NCBI GenBank assembly: GCA_026182355.1 | Contig: JAPFBL010001617.1 | Location: 7,689,001 to 7,753,000 of the forward strand | Length of the DNA stretch: 64,000 nucleotides | Reading direction: 5' to 3' | DNA from: Hermatobates lingyangjiaoensis | Taxonomy: Eukaryota; Arthropoda; Insecta; Hemiptera; Hermatobatidae | In this document: piece after piece, positions 25,685 to 64,000 of the stretch | Position numbering within the stretch: position 1 is the first letter of the stretch | Layout of the letters: each line of letters begins with the position of its first letter | Notes under the pieces: model-generated | What the model was told of the DNA's origin: nothing | What the model saw: the letters and a program-made list of their open reading frames with translations, nothing else | Database searches by the model: none | Position numbers and translations under genes: made by a program

Positions 25685-25874
25685 AGGAGTGACCTACATA
25701 CAACTTCAACATAAGTAAACATAATATCAAAATCGTTGATAATTAATTGAGTCTTTTTTATTTCAATGTGACCATTGCAATTTATAATCTATTGGACTGG
25801 GGGATCAATTTTTGGTGAAAAACGAACTTTCACCATCGAACCGTGTGGCCTGTAGGATGCTCACAAACTATTAG

Positions 25875-25916
<42 letters not shown>

Positions 25917-26040
25917 GCACCTAGACATTATCGAAAAAACATCAGAAAAGGATTTTGAGGGCCTCAAAACAAGTAAATTCGTCAATAACTCAAGATTTCA
26001 TTTTGCATGATTACTATACTTTTCTTATATTAATGTAATA
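25685..26040 (-). mobile_element. Family C fragment (inverted interior)
   Basis: Starts with a terminal-repeat remnant (AGGAGTGACCTACATACAAC, then TAAGTAAACATAATATC). It then continues with family C interior on the minus strand: motifs complementary to TTGTTTTGAGGC, TTTTTTCGATAATG and TGAAATCTTGAG. The internal simple-sequence site holds (AC)n. Confidence 0.6.
25876..25912. repeat. (AC)n microsatellite
   Basis: About 18 AC units at the family C internal simple-sequence site. Confidence 0.95.
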
Positions 26041-26235
26041 ATACTTTCAATGGTATGGAAATAATTGTTAACTGAAAAATCATTAAGGAAGGTAATTTAC
26101 TAACTACTGGTTTGACTTTCATAGAAGAGTGTTTCTGGAGGAACTAAATGTTTTTATACAGAGAGTCCGAACTGGAATATATAATACATAATAATATATA
26201 CTACAGAAAATATTAGAAGACAAATGAAAAAAATT

Positions 26236-27523
26236 TGCGGTGGCCTACTCAATACTTAACTTCACTCTAAGTAAACATAACATCAAATTCGTTGACAACT
26301 AACTGATTTTTGTTTTATTTGAATGTAGCTATTCATACATATAATAATGCACATATCATGCATATACATATCATGCACTTGTTTACATATGGTTATATTC
26401 ATTTTATCAGTTATATAAAATTTGAAATCATTTCACATTCTGACATGTTATTAAAAATTTAAACTGAGGGCCTAAATCTCATTGGATTCGAACACTTCAT
26501 GGACGTACAACTCATTCGTGTAACTAAATTTAGATTCAATATAATCAATCATAGAATATTAATTATTATGTAATTAATATACTTTTATTTATTAAGTAAA
26601 GTATAGTGATCATGAAGAAATTTAATCTCGAGATCTTGACGGTATAACATGTTTTGAGCTCCCAGAAGTCCTTTTATGAAGTTTTTTCGATGACATCTGT
26701 GTTTGTGTGACTGGTGAGTATCCAAAGTTTGTGGCCACGCTACGGTCCAGAATTTTTGATGGATCAAGTTGATATTTTACACAAAAATGAGCCTCAAAGA
26801 GTAGATGAGCCTTATTGTTTGGGAACAATTATACATGATGGGAAAGTCACATTGTCAGAAACCTGTTTTTAGACTACATTATTTTTCCTAAACTACTAAT
26901 TCTAGAGCATTAAAATTTTGGGATTATCTTTGAAGTTACAAAAGCAACAAAAGAAAAATATCCTCAGTTTTTAAAACAGGAAATATTGTTTTTTCAATGA
27001 AATGTAAAAAAATTGACTTATAATTTAATCTGAGAGTTTGTGAGAGTGATACAAGTCATACAGTTTGACGGAACAAAATGAAACTATACCTAATGGAAAG
27101 AAAAGTGGTTTTTATGAAATACTAAGAAGCCATAAAATTCCCAGTATAAAAATTCTAGTAAAGACCAAAAACGTTAAACATAATACAAAATTGAAAACAT
27201 TCATTGAAGAAAAATAAATGCAATTATCCAACATCTTTAATTAAAAATCATCTTAACATTTTTTCTTAGATATTTCTGGCATTTTTCAGACAAAATAAGA
27301 ATATTTTCAAGTTTTAAATGGGAAATTTGTCCTAAATATTCCCATATTTAATATCCTATGTAAGAGATCCATTGGCAATTGGAACAAAAGCCATGTTCTG
27401 CTGTAAGAGATTTTTTCGTAACACGAAATCTACACTTTCGCTTTTCAAAAATGTTATTACTGCTGCAGTTATTCTAATGATATCATATGCATCACTGGTG
27501 TAGGACACTCCAAATTTTATTAA
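26236..27523 (+). mobile_element. Family C TIR element, about 1.3 kb copy
   Basis: The left end reads GTGGCCTACTC, then ACTTCACTCTAAGTAAACAT and 'CGTTGACAACTAACTG'. The interior carries AATCTCGAGATCTTGACGG, CCACGCTACGGTCCAGAAT and 'GGGAACAATTATACATGATG'. The right end is TGTAGGACACTCCAAATTTT, complementary in pattern to the left end. The simple-sequence site is hardly expanded here. Non-coding. Confidence 0.7.
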
Positions 27524-27845
27524 GCATATTTGTGAAAATTAAAATCAATCCACTGATTTAAGCTTATGCATCCTGGTTTGAGCTTAAATGACACAAGTGC
27601 TAAAGATCCAAGTTTTACATGTTTTTCTTTACTATTTAACATATAATTTTGTATTATAAAATAATATTATTGTAACCTATCAACCACTTGAACATATCGA
27701 TGTTAGATTAACACTGATATTGGGTTTTGATAATTGATTTTTTTTATAAAAATCATTTTTATTTCAAAATATAAATTTATGTTAACATAATAGTAATCAT
27801 GTTAAATATTTTACTTTAATTTTAGTATATTTGAAGGAGAAAGTG

Positions 27846-27847
<2 letters not shown>

Positions 27848-27886
<39 letters not shown>
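27848..27886. repeat. (TA)n microsatellite
   Basis: About 19 TA units. Confidence 0.95.
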
Positions 27887-27890
<4 letters not shown>

Positions 27891-28204
27891 AGGTAAATAC
27901 AGTGGGTAGATCATTGTGACTTATCATTTTATATGTAACTCGCATGCAGAAAATGTCTGAGCACCCCTGACTTATGCGGTTGATGTATCACAATAGTCTG
28001 CGAGGTCAAACTTAGGTGTTTTCCAGAAGCTTTATTCTCCTTAACCTTCGGATTAAAGGTGGAAAGTGTTGTGAAAGAGCCTTCGACCTCTGGTATGTCA
28101 TAGAGTATGCTATCATTGAAAAGCCCTGGTATAAATTATTATATTAGAGTCTCTCATTTTCTCTAATATACTTTCTCCATGTAAATATACGAATATATTT
28201 TTTA
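27887..28204. other. AT-rich sequence without recognised features
   Basis: Nothing recognised. The block GACTTATGCGGTTGATGTAT at about 27969 is less AT-rich but has no match elsewhere in the window. Confidence 0.4.
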
Positions 28205-28415
28205 TATATAAACTATATTCACAAAAAGAACACACAGAAATGAGACAGAAACTCCCTAATACATTTCGATGGCCTCGTCATCACAAAGATATATGTAAAC
28301 AGCTTCGAAGACTGGCAACGTCTCAGAGCCGTTACTGACGACGAGGCTATCGAAATATACGAGTAGTAGCGAGTTTCTCTCTCATTTCTGTGTGTTTTTT
28401 GTGTTCTCTAGTTGC
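28205..28415. mobile_element. Foldback family D, two-armed copy
   Basis: Left arm about 28211-28285 and right arm about 28337-28414 are imperfect reverse complements. Both contain CACACAGAAATGAGA, AGAAACTC and a TTTCGATRGCCTCGTC core, with about 50 nt between them. The right arm reads CTGACGA (28335-28341), 10 nt, GAAA (28352-28355). Related single arms lie at 10265-10380 and 11590-11665. No coding content. Confidence 0.65.
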
Positions 28416-28429
28416 AACTTTAATTATAT

Positions 28430-29112
28430 ATATCTATATAATGCAAGACCATTTTTGTGTGAAATATGTTTTTAAATATATATGCATCTTTTAATAATAT
28501 TTAAGGGATCTATGGTGTGACAGTTTTATTTTTAACTCAATAGAATAGAAGATATTACTTGTATTCTAGTAGCCTCAACTTATTATTCCATTATACGGTT
28601 ATCAATGAATCTGTAGACTTTTTATAATATTTCGCTTTTGAAATACCAAGTGATATCAAAATTGAAGTGAGAAATTTTACCATGAAATATCCTTTTCAGA
28701 AAAACGAATTAGTTAACTAATAAACTCCCTCAAACAATAGAAGCGTGATTATGTTTTGTATTTTTGTCCGGGATTATAAAAGTTGAATTTAAATGGACTT
28801 GAATTGAATTGATATTTTTTTGTTTATTTTTTTACGATTATCACAAAAATATGTTATTTGATAAATAACCATAAATAACATCTTATGAGGATTATTTGAT
28901 CTGTGTGAAGTTTTTCCGGAATTAAGGATCAAGTTAAATTATGTTTAATTGAATACAAATGTGTGTGTAGGTTTGTTCATGTAGAGTAATAAAGAAAACA
29001 TCGTCTGTATATCTATCAAAACCAAACCTGATTTGATTCATTTACAAGTTTATGGGCTTTGTAAAATAAAGTTGTCTTGAAAATGAGATGTATTTGATGG
29101 TGTTATATCCAG
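28430..29112 (+). other. Upstream intron or leader-flanking sequence
   Basis: AT-rich and without open frames. It ends in TTATATCCAG (29103-29112), a usable splice acceptor immediately before the Ace start region. Upstream non-coding leader exons and the promoter were not identified and may lie outside the window. Confidence 0.4.
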
Positions 29113-29116
29113 GTGA

Positions 29117-63843
<34,727 letters not shown>

Positions 63844-64000
63844 GCGATATTTTCAGTGGGCAGCGTCTTGGGTTGGGTCAGGCTGCACTGGCTCTGCTCT
63901 GGCTTTTGGAGGGATAGTGGCGGGGTGGTAGATTGCCAAGACTCTGTCTGCCCACCCTCTGCCTAGAGAGGCGGAGCTCTGCTTGGCTGACTATCCCGCT
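63844..64000 (+). other. Start of Ace 3' UTR
   Basis: Sequence after the stop stays GC-rich (about 60 percent), unlike the introns. No polyadenylation signal is present before the window ends, so the 3' end lies outside. Confidence 0.7.

Noticed and set aside
28000..29112. Ace promoter or first leader exon
   Set aside because: I could not find a convincing core promoter or donor site. The acceptor at 29112 implies that leader exons lie further upstream, possibly outside the window.

Overview
The window holds one host gene. It is a complete, multi-exon acetylcholinesterase of the Drosophila-Ace type (arthropod AChE2 / ace-orthologous class) on the + strand, with eight coding exons between 29129 and 63843 that encode 643 residues. 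Every junction is GT-AG and in phase. All hallmarks of an active enzyme are visible: signal peptide, catalytic Ser251/Glu380/His494, oxyanion glycines, the choline-site Trp122, three intrachain disulfide pairs, a free tail cysteine and a C-terminal GPI-anchor signal. The AT-rich background, large transposon-filled introns (0.5 to 14.8 kb), many dinucleotide microsatellites and the AChE2-type protein point to an insect. A hemipteran would fit, but the sequence does not prove the order.

Layout. Positions 1-29112 are upstream or 5'-leader territory. They hold relics of non-LTR retrotransposons (about 905-1500, 6940-7805, 15490-16100), a Penelope-like element (3855-4735), a Helitron (2316-3493), a second Helitron-like family (12721-13543), a 491-bp TIR element (22951-23441), foldback elements (20057-20239, 28205-28415) and several copies of a large TIR family here called C. 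From 29113 the gene begins: exon 1 29129-29590, exon 2 30111-30416, exon 3 35987-36359, exon 4 51143-51285, exon 5 53824-53976, exon 6 56134-56297, exon 7 58006-58163, exon 8 63671-63843. The introns hold a nine-unit 106-bp satellite (32445-33407), a five-unit 103-bp minisatellite (52855-53369), further Helitrons, a hAT MITE with a perfect 8-bp target duplication (40851-41359), a 460-bp foldback element (51657-52116) and two more Penelope relics. One of those relics is split by a Helitron-like insertion.

The main signals beyond the gene are: (1) family C, about 11 kb in at least nine pieces, whose copies carry a simple-sequence tract at the same internal site; (2) two Helitron-like families whose ends can be read from the sequence; (3) a recurring hammerhead-core-like motif (CTGANGA, 10-18 nt, GAAA) in several unrelated inverted-repeat elements and beside a Penelope relic; (4) a three-codon uORF whose stop overlaps the Ace start codon; (5) a family C copy whose end lies about 12 nt from the exon 5 donor. 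Apart from Ace I see no other host protein gene, tRNA, rRNA or CRISPR array. The transposon ORFs are all broken or partial.
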